Source: Hippasteria phrygiana (lineage: Eukaryota > Echinodermata > Asteroidea > Valvatida > Goniasteridae). Taken from it: a DNA stretch of 64,000 nt. The stretch is taken from positions 124,001 to 188,000 of the forward strand of contig JAZGUH010000357.1 in the NCBI GenBank assembly GCA_037893225.1, in the 5' to 3' direction. The position numbers and the translations under genes were made by a program. How positions within the stretch are numbered: position 1 is the stretch's first letter; each line of letters starts with the position of its first letter. Positions 19,336 to 32,434 of the stretch are shown here, piece after piece. Below the pieces are notes generated by a model. The model was not told the DNA's origin, ran no database searches, and saw nothing but the letters and a program-made list of their open reading frames with translations.

Positions 19336-19697
19336 TTTTTTTCTTGTTGACGGGTTTTCCCATCAAAATCGCGAAACTTGACCATGTTTTAATCTCGTCT
19401 GCCCTGTGTTTTCCTTGTCCCACTTTAGTGGCCCTCACCTTTCGTCCCAATCCAATTCTTCATTGGAACGCTCCAAATCGTCCGTATAGTCTAGGTCTGG
19501 TCTGGTCTGGTCTGGTCTGGTCTGGTCGTGTCGTCAAATAGACTATACGGACGATTTGGAGCGTTCCAATGATGAATTGGATTGGGACGAAAGGTGAGGG
19601 CCACTAAAGTGGGACAAGGAAAACACAGGGCAGACGAGATTAAAACATGGTCAAGTTTCGCGATTTTGATGGGAAAACCCGCCAACAAGAAAAAAAA
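19336..19697. repeat. Foldback with ~157-bp arms and (GTCTG)n loop
   Basis: Left arm 19336-19492 (TTTTTTTCTTGTTGACGGGT … TCCGTATAGTCT) and right arm 19541-19697 are nearly perfect complements, with about one mismatch per 50 bp. The loop is a (GGTCT) pentamer run, 19494-19527, and the complementary CCAGA pentamers recur outside the right arm (19697-19713). The RNA would fold into a ~157-bp duplex within intron 5. The mirrored frames in both arms are not genes. Confidence 0.9.
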
Positions 19698-19856
19698 CCA
19701 GACCAGACCAGACCATATGTGCCCCAAGATATGTCAATTTCAACAAGGTGACACAAAATAGGTGACAAGTATTCTGGTCAAAGAGAAATAAAGGGAGTAA
19801 ATTAAACAAATACAGCAGTAACCTTTCCTTTCCAGTTTGATCATTCTTTTTTTCAG

Positions 19857-20051
19857 CTCGGCCACCTTGCCTCTGACCATCAACTGTCTGGAGCAGAACA
19901 ACCGCATCGACAAGCGTGTAACACGATTTATGCTGCCCATTGGGGCCACAATTAACATGGACGGCACCGCCCTCTACGAAGCAGTGGCCGCCATCTTCAT
20001 CGCGCAGGTCAACAATATCGAGATGGACGTAGCTACCGTTATAACAATCAG
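19857..20051 (+). CDS. SLC1A: SLC1A/EAAT-like, coding exon 6 (HP1-TM7, NMDGT motif)
   Basis: Acceptor TTTTTTTCAG, donor GTAAAG. Completing the split serine, the junction gives [10 protein letters not shown], the serine-rich tip of HP1. Then come [20 protein letters not shown] and [25 protein letters not shown] is the substrate/Na+-site motif of TM7, and TALYEA (rather than the ASCT form) supports an EAAT glutamate transporter. Ends …VITI plus two bases of the next codon. The following exon(s), which should encode HP2 (AAGIPQAG-like) and TM8 (D-x-x-RT-x-N-x-GD), are absent from 20052-64000. Confidence 0.93.
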
Positions 20052-21155
20052 GTAAAGTGACTTATTAGGGATATGAAGGCAGACTATATTAATATGGCCA
20101 TCACAGAAAATAAGCCTTTTCGGAAATTCAACTGCGCGAGCGCACATTAGGTTAAACGATTTGGTCTCGGGAGATAAACAAAGCAGATAATTGCACACCA
20201 GTCTATGAGGAACGTAGTAACCGAATCCGCATTATTCAATTGTTCATCTAATCAAACAAGATGGAAAATTTTGTTCGCTGAAAAGTTGGAGCATCAAAAC
20301 ATCTTGGACCGTGATGCCGTAAAAGAAAAATCAACATTTTGCATTTACTTCAAAACAAAGAACTTTTATTTTTGATTTCGTTGTTAACCCGCTATGATTT
20401 TGCACGCGTGTCATGGCGAACTATGTATTTCTCGAAACTCAATCGTGAAAGATGATATGCGCATGCAAAGTTGGAGCTCCGAAGAGGCTTATGTGAGCTG
20501 CATAACAATTTTATTACGTAGTGGTGCTATACCGTATACCAGTACATGACTCGCCCCCGGCCGCCATTAGCCTCTGTCAATGATCCACAACAACCCAAAG
20601 ATGAAGGCACATTTCACGGGAAATTGTCAGTACATGTATGGCAGATTGACGCAATACAAACAGCAGCAGACTTTCTGGATCCATAATGCATTACTGTGTA
20701 TTGAACAGCCCTTTTTAAAACTGTAAGGCCCACTCCATGTTGCTGAATTTAGTATGTGTGGTCACGAGGTCACGCTGATGTTTTTAAGGTACGTTAGCAT
20801 CCTTTGTAAGTGTTTACAAAGATCACAATGTAACGTACCGTACGCGACATCGTGTACGGATTCGTATGTGTTTTTTTTATGTATATGCTATCATGGGCAC
20901 GGCGGCGAATTCAGAGTAGGGTGTGACATGTACCACCCAAATATTATTCCAAAAAAAAAAAAAAAACTTGTACTCTCATTGACTGTGTGCAAAAATAGTA
21001 GTGCATTCCCATATCCCCACGAGAACCCTACATTCCTGGCTGTCGTAATGATTCCTATAGACAAACGGGATCAGGGGGATTACTTATTTTATTAACAAGT
21101 TATGGTTCGGTGTCTGTAGTCTGGTATCAGAGTAACGATTACAGGATACAATTAA
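20052..21155. other. Intron 6 start, no exon seen
   Basis: I searched all frames by eye for the HP2/TM8 coding sequence and found none. The sequence is unique and moderately AT-rich. It contains a poly-A tract at about 20951 and short chance frames (20754-21095). It runs directly into the repeat array at 21156. Confidence 0.5.
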
Positions 21156-21157
21156 TT

Positions 21158-21698
21158 GGCTGTTTTGGAAACTTTTCCAAAACAGCCCTTGTTTTCGTTA
21201 AGATTTTTTTTTTTTTCTTTTTTTTTTTTTGGCTGTTTTGGAAACTTTTCCAAAACAGCCCTTGTTTTCGTTAAGATTTTTTTTTTTTTCTTTTTTTTTT
21301 TTTGGCTGTTTCGGAAGTTTTCCGAAACAGCCTTTGTTTTCGTTAAGATTTTTTTTTTTGGCTGTTTTGGAAACTTTTCCAAAACAGCCCTTGTTTTCGT
21401 TAAGATTTTTTGGCTGTTTTGGAAACTTTTCCAAAACAGCCCTTGTTTTCGTTAAGATTTTTTTTTTTTTCTTTTTTTTTTTTTTTGGCTGTTTTGGAAA
21501 CTTTTCCAAAACAGCCCTTGTTTTCGTTAAGATTTTTTGGCTGTTTTGGAAACTTTTCCAAAACAGCCCTTGTTTTCGTTAAGATTTTTTTTTTGGCTGT
21601 TTTGGAAACTTTTCCAAAACAGCCCTTGTTTTCGTTAAGATTTTTTTTTTTGGCTGTTTTGGAAACTTTTCCAAAACAGCCCTTGTTTTCGTTAAGAT

Positions 21699-21760
<62 letters not shown>

Positions 21761-22884
21761 CCTTTTCAGACTTTTTGCCCATAGCATTTGTGCACGTTTT
21801 CTTTCTTACCGGCCCTTTGGCTACTTTGGTACACCCGATTGCCTCTAAACTTGGCAGACACTTAGACCAACTGCTCAGAATGTATGCCGAACATTTACGT
21901 CATGATGACGTCATCACGTGATTTTTTATGAATTTTTGAAATTTGAAAATCGTAATATTCTATTTAATATATCTAGCGAACAAAACAAGATATTTTCAAA
22001 ATTCCTTTTGTTATAGCTTTGGTATGTCTCAAAGATATGCACTAAAAGAAAAAAAAATGTGTGATGTCATGATGACGTCATCAAAAATGTGCTTTTTTAA
22101 AACACATATAAGGATAGGTCCGATCGTCATGAAAATTGGTGGGTAGGTAGATACTGGCACTAGGATGCAAAATCCAAAATGACGTCATGATGACGTCATC
22201 ACGTGATTTGTTATGAATTTTTGAAATTTTGAAAATCGTAACATTCTTTTAAATATATCTGGCAAACAAAACAAGATATTTTCAAAATTCTTTTTGTTAT
22301 AGCTTTGGTAGGTCTCAAAGATATGCCCTAAAAAGGAAAAAAATGTGTGACGTCATGATGACATCATCAAAAATGTCCTTTTTTAAAACACATATAAGGA
22401 TAGGTCCGATCGTCATGAAAATTGGTGGGTAGGTAGATACTGCCACCAGCATGCAGAAGCCGAAGTGACGTCATGATGACGTCATCACGTGATTTTTTAT
22501 GAATTTTTGAAATTTTGAAATCGTAAAAGTCTTTTAAATATATCTGGCAAACAAAACAAGATATTTTCAAAATTATTTTTGTTATAGCTTTGGTAGGTCT
22601 CAAAGATATGCCCTAAAAAGGAAAAAAATGTGTGACGTCATGATGACATCATCAAAAATGTGCTTTTTTTAAACACATATAAGGATAGGTCCAATCGTCA
22701 TGAAAATTGGTGGGTAGGTAGATACTGTCACTAGCATGCAAAATCTGAAATGATGTCATGATGACGTCATCGGGAATTTTTTTTATGATTTTTGAAATTT
22801 TTGAAATTTCATTTTAATCACAATTTTACACAAAAAAACAAAACAGCCCTGTGTTTGTCCACAAACACTGTACCAGATGTCTAG
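21158..22884 (+). mobile_element. Array unit 1 (A-type), nine stacked 5' termini
   Basis: Opens with nine tandem 5' palindromes starting at 21158, 21231, 21304, 21360, 21412, 21487, 21539, 21595 and 21652. Each is followed by CCTTGTTTTCGTTAAGA and a T tract. Then a ~50-nt poly-T, head at 21765, three A monomers (~286 bp) and the 3' end with CTAG at 22881-22884. The preceding unique sequence ends AATTAATT, so this is the array's left edge. Confidence 0.65.
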
Positions 22885-22933
22885 TTGGCTGTTTCGGAAA
22901 CTTTTCCGAAACAGCCCTTGTTTTCGTTAAGAT

Positions 22934-22965
<32 letters not shown>

Positions 22966-24317
22966 TTTTTTTCTTTTTTTTTTTCTTTTTCAGCCAAATG
23001 CCCATAGCATTACACGTTTTCTTTCTTACTGGCACTTTGGCTACTTTTATGATGCCGATTGGCTTTAAACTTGGCAGACACTTAGACTAACTGCTCAGAA
23101 TGTATGCCGAACATTTACGTCATGATGACGTCATCACGTGATTTTTTATGAATTTTTGAAATTTCAAAATCGTAAAATTCTTTTCAATATATCTAGCGAA
23201 CAAAACAAGATATTTTCGAAATTCTTTTTGTTATAGCTTTGGTATGTCTCAAAGATATGCCCTAAAAAGCGAAAATTGTGTGACGTCATGATGACGTCAT
23301 CAAAAATGTGTTTTTTTTTTAACGCATGTAAGGGTCAATCCGATTACAAAAATGTATACATTGAATTTTTCTGTACGTAATTCCAAAATTTCATGATCGT
23401 GGCTCACTCAAGTAAGAAATAACAGCCATTTGAAAATTTAGACCAAATTCAATATAACACAAAGGAATTCTGGGAAGGGCAGATAACCATGGCTTAAATG
23501 TGCATCCTGTTTATAAAAAGGTTGATTTGTAGTCTTTGTTCAAGTCGCTGAATTTTAAAATTGTGTAAATCGTAACATTCTTTTCAATATATCTAGCGAA
23601 CAAAACAAGATATTTTCAAAATTATTTTTGTTATAGCTTTGGTATGTCTCAAAGATATGCCCTAAAATGCGAAAATTGTGTGACGTCATGATGACGTCAT
23701 CAAAAAATTCTTTTTTTCAAGTCGCTAGAATATTGCCCATAGCATTTGTAAACGTTTTCTTTCTTACCGGCCACTTTGGCTAATTTTAAACTTGGCAGAC
23801 ACTTACCCCAACTGCTCACAATGTGTGCCGAACTTTTACGTCATAATGACGTCATCACATGTCACGTGACGTCATCTTAAAGGGGCATTTTTCGAAGCCA
23901 TATATCTACAAAAGTACAAGTTCGATTAAGTTAAAATGTAATATCTAGGTATCCCAGTAGGTTTATAAATGAAAATTGACATGACGTTATGATGACGTCA
24001 TCTCATGTGACGTCATCTTAAAGGGGCAGATTTTGAAGGCGCATATCTACAGAAGTACAAGTCCGATTAAGTTTAAAAGTAATATCTAGGTAGCCCAGTA
24101 GGTTTATAGATGAAAATTTATGTGACGTTATGATGACGTCATCACATGTTACTACTACAAACAACTTTAATTAATTTCAAAATTACCAAAGAAAACTGGC
24201 AGCAGCGCGATTCTTTGACAAACTTAAATTATTGTATTCACATTTCACATCCAAACTAAAAAAACAAAAACGAAACAGCCCTGTGTTTGTCCACAAACAC
24301 CAACCTCATGCCTCTAG
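22885..24317 (+). mobile_element. Array unit 2 (A plus C monomers)
   Basis: Starts TT then a CGG-variant palindrome at 22887, directly abutting CTAG of unit 1. Head near 22991, A segment, bridge box about 23323-23530, second partial head about 23728, C monomers 23865-24150. CTAG at 24314-24317. Confidence 0.6.
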
Positions 24318-25504
24318 TTTTTTTTTTTTTTCTTTTTCAGCCAAATGCCCATAGCATTTGTACACGTTTTCTTTCTTACCGGCACTTTGGCTACTTTTAT
24401 GCTGCCGATTGGCTTTAAACTTGGCAGACACTTAGACTAACTACTCAGAATGTATGCCGAACATTTACGTCATGATGACGTCATCACGTGATTTTTTATG
24501 AATTTTTGAAATTTGAAAATCGTAAAATTCTTTTCAATATATCTGGCGAACAAAACAAGATATTTTCAAAATTCTTTTTGGTATAGCTTTGGTACGTCTC
24601 AGAGATATCCCCTAAAAGGGAGAAAATGTGTGACGTCATGATGACATCATCAAAAATGTGCTTTTTTAAAACACATATAAGGATAGGTCCGATCGTCATG
24701 AAAATTGGTGGGTAGGTAGATAGTGCCACTAGCATGGAAAATCCAAAGTGACGTCATGATGACGTCATCGGCTGATTTTCTATGAATTTTTAGTTCTATC
24801 CCAAATCCCATAGACTTTGTACACGAATTTTGTAAGAGCCACTTTGGTCACCAAACAACCTCAGATCTTAATCAGGTTTAACTCAAACAGAGACCCTAAG
24901 CTGAAAATGTATGCCGAAGAGTGACGTCATGATGACGTCATCACTTGTCATGTGACGTCATCTTAAAGGTGCATTTTTCAAGGGCACATATCTAGAGAAC
25001 CGTAGGTCCGATTGCATTCAAACCTGCTATGGTGGTAGACAAGTACGTGTTATAGATGGAAATTGAGGTGACGTCATGATGACCTCATCATACGATTTTA
25101 TAGTAATTTTAAAGTTTTTTAACCTTAAAGTTTCTTAAACCCATATCTCTTTAACAGAACATGCTAAATTCAAAATTCTTTTTGTAATAGCTTTGTTAGC
25201 TCCTATACTTTTTCACATAAATGGGAAAATGTGTGACGTCATCATGACGTCATCAAAAATATGCTTTTTTGAAACACATATAAGGGTAGGTCCGATCGTC
25301 ATAAAAATTGGTGGGTATGTAGATAGTGCCACCAGCATGCAGAAGCCGAAGTGACGTCATGATGACCTCATCGGCTAATTTTCTATAATTTTTTTAATTT
25401 TTGAAATTTTATTGAAATTTTTGAAATTTCATTTTAATCACCAAATTTTACACACAAAAAACCGAAACAGCCCTGTGTTTGTCCACAAACACTATTGGCT
25501 CTAG
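24318..25504 (+). mobile_element. Array unit 3, A-B-A hybrid
   Basis: Poly-T and an A head (24340), one A monomer, then a switch at about 24790 to B-type sequence (TCCCAAATCCCATAGACTTT…) until about 25380, then an A-type 3' end with CTAG at 25501-25504. Evidence of recombination between the two lineages. Confidence 0.6.
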
Positions 25505-27285
25505 TTTTTTTTTTTTTTTTTTCCTTTTCAGACTTTTTGCCCATAGCATTTGTGCACGTTTTCTTTCTTACCGGCACTTTGGCTACTTTGGTACACCCGA
25601 TTGCCTCTAAACTTGGCAGACACTTAGACCAACTGCTCAGAATGTATGCCGAACATTTACGTCATGATGACGTCATCACGTGATTTTTTATGAATTTTTG
25701 AAATTTCAAAATCGTAAAATTCTTTTCAATATATCTAGCGAACAAAACAAGATATTTTCAAAATTCTTTTTGTTATAGCTTTGGTATGTCTCAAAGATAT
25801 GCCCTAAAAGGGAGAAAATGTGTGACGTCATGATGACATCATCAAAAATGTGCTTTTTTAAAACACATATAAGGATAGGTCCGATCGTCATGAAAATTGG
25901 TGGGTAGGTAGATACTGGTACTAGGATGCAAAATCCAAAATGACGTCATGATGACGTCATCACGTGATTTTTTATGAATTTTTGAAATTTGAAAATCGTA
26001 ACATTCTTTTCAATATATCTAGCGAACAAAACAAGATATTTTCAAAATTCTTTTTGTTACAGCTTTGGTAGGTCTCAAAGATATGCCCTAAAAAGGAAAA
26101 AAGTGTGTGACGTCATGATGACATCATCAAAAATGTGCTTTTTTAAAACACATATAAGAATAGGTCCGATCGTCATGAAAATTGGTGGGTAGGTAGATAC
26201 TGGCACTAGGATGCAAAATCCAAAGTGACGTCATGATGACGTCATCACGTGATTTGTTATGAATTTTTGAAATTTTGAAAATCGTAACATTCTTTTAAAT
26301 ATATCTGGCAAACAAAACAAGATATTTTCAAAATTCTTTTTGTTATAGCTTTGGTAGGTCTCAAAGATATGCCCTAAAAAGGAAAAAAATGTGTGACGTC
26401 ATGATGACATCATCAAAAATGTGCTTTTTTAAAACACATATAAGGATAGGTCCGATCGTCATGAAAATTGGTGGGTAGGTAGATACTGGTACTAGGATGC
26501 AAAATCCAAAGTGACGTCATGATGACGTCATCACGTGATTTGTTATGAATTTTTGAAATTTTGAAATCGTAACATTCTTTTAAATATATCTCGCAAACAA
26601 AACAAGAGATTTTCAAAATTCTTTTTGATACAGCTTTTGGTATGTCTCAAAGATATGCCCTAAAAGGCGAAAATTGTGTGACGTCATAATGACGTCATCA
26701 ATTTTTTTTTTAACGCATGTAAGGGTCGGTCCGATTAAAAATTTATACATTGAATTTTTCTCTACCTAATTCAACAATTTCGTGATCGTGGCTCACTCAA
26801 GTATTAAGAAATAACAGGCATCTAAAAAATTGTGACCAAATTCAATATAACACAAAGGAATTCTGGGAAGGACAGAAACCATGGCTTTCATGTGGCATGC
26901 TGTCTATAAAGAGTTGATCTCTAGTCTTTTTTTCAAGTCGTTAGACAAGTCGTAGGCAGATACTTACACCAACTGCTCAGAATGTGCGCCGAACTTTTAG
27001 GTCATGATGACGTCATCACATGTCACGTGACGTCATCTTAAAGGGGCATTTTTGGAAACCATATATCTACAAAAGTACAAGTCACATTAAGTTAAAACGT
27101 GGTATTTAGTTATGCCAGCATGTGTTAGATGAAAATGTATGTGACGTCATGGTGACGTCATGATGACGTCATCGGCTAATTTTCTATGATTTTTTTCATT
27201 TTTGAAATTTCATTTAAATCACATAATTTTACACAAAAAAACAAAACAGCCCTGTGTTTGTCCACAAACACTGCACCAGATGTCT

Positions 27286-27287
<2 letters not shown>
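25505..27287 (+). mobile_element. Array unit 4 (A-type)
   Basis: Poly-T, head at about 25538, A monomers at ~285-bp spacing, bridge box 26702-26950, one C monomer, TGACGTCATGGTGACGTCA near 27130, 3' end CTAG 27284-27287. Confidence 0.6.
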
Positions 27288-27328
<41 letters not shown>

Positions 27329-28808
27329 CCTTTTCAGACTTTTTCCCATAGCATTTGTGCACGTTTTCTTTCTTACCGGCACTTTGGCTACTTTGGTGCA
27401 CCCGATTGCCTTTAAACTTGGCAGACACTTAGACAAACTGCTCAGAATGTGTGCCGAACTTTTTGGTCATGATGACGTCATCACGTGATTTTTTATGAAT
27501 TTTTGAAATTTTAAAATCGTAAAATTCTTTTCAATATATCTAGCGAACAAAACAAGATATTTTCAAAATTCTTTTTGTTACAGCTTTGGTAGGTCTCAAA
27601 GATATGCCCTAAAAAGGAAAAAGTGTGTGACGTCATGATGACATCATCAAAAATGTGCTTTTTTAAAACACATATAAGAATAGGTCCGTTCGTCATGAAA
27701 ATTGGTGGGTAGGTAGATACTGGCACTAGGATGCAAAATCCAAAGTGACGTCATGATGACGTCATCACGTGATTTGTTATGAATTTTTGAAATTTTGAAA
27801 ATCGTAACATTCTTTTCAATATATCTGGCAAACAAAACAAGATATTTTCAAAATTCTTTTTGTTATAGCTTTGGTAGGTCTCAAACATATGCCCTAAAAA
27901 GGAAAAAAATGTGTGACGTCATGATGACATCATCAAAAATGTGCTTTTTTAAAACACATATAAGGATAGGTCCGATCGTCATGAAAATTGGTGGGTAGGT
28001 AGATACTGGTATTAGGATGCAAAATCCAAAGTGACGTCATGATGACGTCATCACGTGATTTGTTATGAATTTTTGAAATTTTGAAATCGTAACATTCTTT
28101 TCAATATATCTCGCAAACAAAACAAGAGATTTTCAAAATTCTTTTTGATACAGCTTTTGGTATGTCTCAAAGATATGCCCTAAAAGGCGAAAATTGTGTG
28201 ACGTCATAATGACGTCATCAATTTTTTTTTTTAACGCATGTAAGGGTCGGTCCGATTAAAAATTTATACATTGAATTTTTCTCTACCTAATTCAACAATT
28301 TCGTGATCGTGGCTCACTCAAGTATTAAGAAATAACAGGCATCTAACAAATTGTGACCAAATTCAATATAACACAAAGGAATTCTGGGAAGGACAGAAAC
28401 CATGGCTTTCATGTGGCATGCTGTCTATAAAGAGTTGATCTCTAGTCTTTTTTTCAAGTCGTTAGACAAGTCGTAGGCAGATACTTACACCAACTGCTCA
28501 GAATGTGCGCCGAACTTTTAGGTCATGATGACGTCATCACATGTCACGTGACGTCATCTTAAAGGGGCATTTTTGGAAACCATATATCTACAAAAGTACA
28601 AGTCACATTAAGTTAAAACGTGGTATTTAGTTATGCCAGCATGTGTTAGATGAAGATGTATGTGACGTCATGGTGACGTCATGATGACGTCATCGGCTAA
28701 TTTTCTATGATTTTTTTCATTTTTGAAATTTCATTTAAATCACATAATTTTACACAAAAAAACAAAACAGCCCTGTGTTTGTCCACAAACACTGCACCAG
28801 ATGTCTAG
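27288..28808 (+). mobile_element. Array unit 5 (A-type; copy A of 8.45-kb block)
   Basis: Forty-nucleotide poly-T, head, two A monomers, bridge 28225-28460, C monomer, CTAG 28805-28808. Near-identical to unit 10. Confidence 0.6.
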
Positions 28809-28812
28809 TTTT

Positions 28813-28845
<33 letters not shown>

Positions 28846-30972
28846 GCTGTTTCGGAAGTTTTCCGAAACAGCCTTTGTTTTCGTTAAGATTTTTTTTTTT
28901 GGCTGTTTTGGAAACTTTTCCAAAACAGCCCTTGTTTTCGTTAAGATTTTTTTTTTTTTCTTTTTTTTTTTTTCTTTTTTTTTTTTTTGTGCTTCTTTTT
29001 CAGACAAATGCCCATAGCATTTGTACACGTTTTCTTTCTTACTGGCACTTTGGCTACTTTTATGCTGCCGATTGGCTTTAAACTTGGCAGACACTTAGAC
29101 TAACTGCTCAGAATGTATGCCGTACATTTACGTCATGATGACGTCATCACGTGATTTTTTATGAATTTTTGAAATTTTGAAATCGTAATTTTTTTTTTAA
29201 TATATCTAGCGAACAAAACAAGATATTTTCAAAATTCTATTTGTTATAGCTTTGGTATGTCTCAAAGATATGCCCTAAAAAGGAAAAAAATGTGTGACGT
29301 CATGATGACATCATCAAAAATGTGCTTTTTTAAAACACATATAAGGATAGGTCCGATCGTCATGAAAATTGGTGGGTAGGTAGATACTGCCACCAGCATG
29401 CAAAATCTGAAATGACGTCATGATGACGTCATCACGTGATTTGTTATGAATTTTTGAAATTTTGAAATCGTAAAATTCTTTTAAATATATCTGGCAAACA
29501 AAACAAGATATTTTTAAAATTATTTTTGTTATAGCTTTGGTAGGTCTTAAAGATATGCCCTAAAAAGGAAAAAAATGTGTGACGTCATGATGACATCATC
29601 AGAAATGTGCTTTTGTAAAACACATATAAGGATAGGTCCGATCGTCATGAAAATTGGTGGGAAGGTAGATACTGTCACTAGGATGCAAAATCCAAAGTGA
29701 CGTCATGATGGCGTCATCACGTGATTTGTTATGAATTTTTGAAATTTTGAAATCGTAACATTCTTTTAAATATATCTCGCAAACAAAACAAGATAGTTTC
29801 AAAATTCTTTTTGTTATAGCTTTGGTAGGTCTCAAAGATATGCCCTAAAAGGGAAAAAAATGTGTGACGTCATGATGACGTCATCAAAAATGTTTTTTTT
29901 TTAAACACATATAAGGATAGGTCCGATCGTCATGAAAAGTAGTGGGTAGGTAGATACTGTCACTAGCATGCAAAATCTGAAATGACGTCATGATGACGTC
30001 ATCACGTGATTTGTTATGAATTTTTGAAATTTTGAAATCGTAATTTTTTTAAAAATATATCTAGCGAACAAAACAAGATATTTTCAAAATTCTTTTTGTT
30101 ATAGCTTTGGTATGTCTCAAAGATATGCCCTAAAAAGGAAAAAAATGTGTGACGTCATGATGACATCATCAAAAATGTGCTTTTTTAAAACACATATAAG
30201 GATAGGTCCGATCGTCATGAAAATTGGTGGGTAGGTAGATACTGCCACCAGCATGCAAAATCTGAAATGACGTCATGATGACGTCATCACGTGATTTGTT
30301 ATGAATTTTTGAAATTTTGAAATCGTAAAATTCTTTTAAATATATCTGGCAAACAAAACAAGATATTTTTAAAATTATTTTTGTTATAGCTTTGGTAGGT
30401 CTTAAAGATATGCCCTAAAAAGGAAAAAAATGTGTGACGTCATGATGACATCATCAGAAATGTGCTTTTGTAAAACACATATAAGGATAGGTCCGATCGT
30501 CATGAAAATTGGTGGGAAGGTAGATACTGTCACTAGGATGCACAATCCAAAGTGACGTCATGATGGCGTCATCACGTGATTTGTTATGAATTTTTGAAAT
30601 TTTGAAATCGTAACATTCTTTTAAATATATCTCGCAAACAAAACAAGATAGTTTCAAAATTCTTTTTGTTATAGCTTTGGTAGGTCTCAAAGATATGCCC
30701 TAAAAGGGAAAAAAATGTGTGACGTCATGATGACGTCATCAAAAATGTGTTTTTTTTAAACACATATAAGGATAGGTCCGATCGTCATGAAAAGTAGTGG
30801 GTAGGTAGATACTGTCACTAGCATGCAAAATCTGAAATGATGTCATGATGACGTCATCGTCAATTTTTTTTAATGATTTTTGAAATTTTTGAAATTTCAT
30901 TTTAATCACAATTTTACACAAAAAAACAAAACAGCCCTGTGTTTGTCCACAAACACTGTACCAGATGTCTAG
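28809..30972 (+). mobile_element. Array unit 6 (A-type, two 5' palindromes, 855-bp internal duplication)
   Basis: 5' palindromes at about 28845 (CGG variant) and 28901 (TGG variant), head at 29009, then six A monomers, of which three (about 29150-30005) are duplicated as a block (about 30005-30860). No bridge box. CTAG 30969-30972. Near-identical to unit 11. Confidence 0.6.
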
Positions 30973-32434
30973 TTTTCTTTTTTTTTTCTTTTTCTCTTTC
31001 AGACTATTGCCCATAGCATTTGTACACGTTTTCCTTTTTACCGGCACTTTGGCTACTTGTATGCAGCCGATTGTCTTTAAACTTAGCAAACACTTAAAGC
31101 AACTGCTCAGAATGTGTGCCGAACTTTTACGTCATGATGACGTCATCACGTGATTTTTTATGAATTTTTGAATTTTGAAAATCGTAACATTTGTTTCAAT
31201 ATATCTAGCGAACAAAACAAGATATTTTCAAAATTCTTTTTGTTATAGCTTTGGTATGTCTCAAAGATATGCCCTAAAAGGCGAAAATTGTGTGACGTCA
31301 TGATGACGTCATCAAAAATGTTTTTTTTTTAACGCATGTAAGGGTCAATCCGATTACAAAAATATATATATTGAATTTTCCTCTCCCTAATTCCAAAATG
31401 TCATGATCGTGGCTCACTCAAGTAAGAAATAACAGCCATTTCAAAATTTAGACCAAATTCAATATAACACAAAGGAATTCTGGGAAGGGCAGATAACCAT
31501 GGCTCAAATGTGCATGCTGTTTATAAAAAGGGTTGATTTGTAGTCTTTTTTCAAGTCGCTAGACTATTGCCCATAGCATTTGTAAACGTTTCCTTTCTTA
31601 CCGGCCACTTTGGCTACTTTTAAACTTGACAGACACTTACCCCAACTGCTCACAATGTGTGCCGAATTTTACGTCATGATGACGTCATCACATGTCACGT
31701 GACGTCATCTTAAAGGGGCATTTTTTGAAGCCATATATCTACAAAAGTACAAGTCCGATTAAGTTGGAACGTGATATCTAGGTATGCCACCGGGTGTTAT
31801 AGATGAAAATTGACATGCCGTTATGATTAAGTCAAAACATGTCACGTGACGTCATCTTAAAGGGGCAGTTTTTGAAGCCATTTATCTGCAAAAGTACAAA
31901 TTCGATTAAGTTGAAAACAAATATCCAGGTAGCCCAGTAGGTTTATAAATAAAAATTGACATGACGTTATGATGACGTCATCACATGTTACGTGACGTCA
32001 TCTTAAAGGGGCAGTTTTTGAAGCCACATATAAACAAAAGTACAAGTTCGATTAAGTTGAAATGTAATATCCAGGCAGGTCTGCAGGTTCATAGATGAAA
32101 ATTGACATGACATTATGACTTCATCACATGTCACGTGACGTCATCTTAAAGGGGCAGTTTTTGAAGCCATATATATACAAAAGTACAAGTCCGATTAAGT
32201 TGAAAAGGTAGGTCAGCAAGTTTATAGATGAAAATTTATGTGACTTTATGATGACGTCATCACATGTCACTATTACAAACAACTTTAATTAATTTCAAAA
32301 TTAACAAAGAAAATTGGCAGTAGTGCGATTGTTTGACAAACTTTAATTGTTGTATTCACATTTCACATCCAAACTAAAAAAAAAAAACGAAACAGCCCTG
32401 TGTTTGTCCACAAACACCAACCTCATGCCTCTAG
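30973..32434 (+). mobile_element. Array unit 7 (A head, C-rich body)
   Basis: Starts TTTTC then TTTTTCTCTTTCAG and head at 31009. Bridge 31330-31560, second partial head 31568, four C monomers 31680-32270, pre-terminal TAATTAATTTCAAAATTAAC, CTAG 32431-32434. Near-identical to unit 12. Confidence 0.6.
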
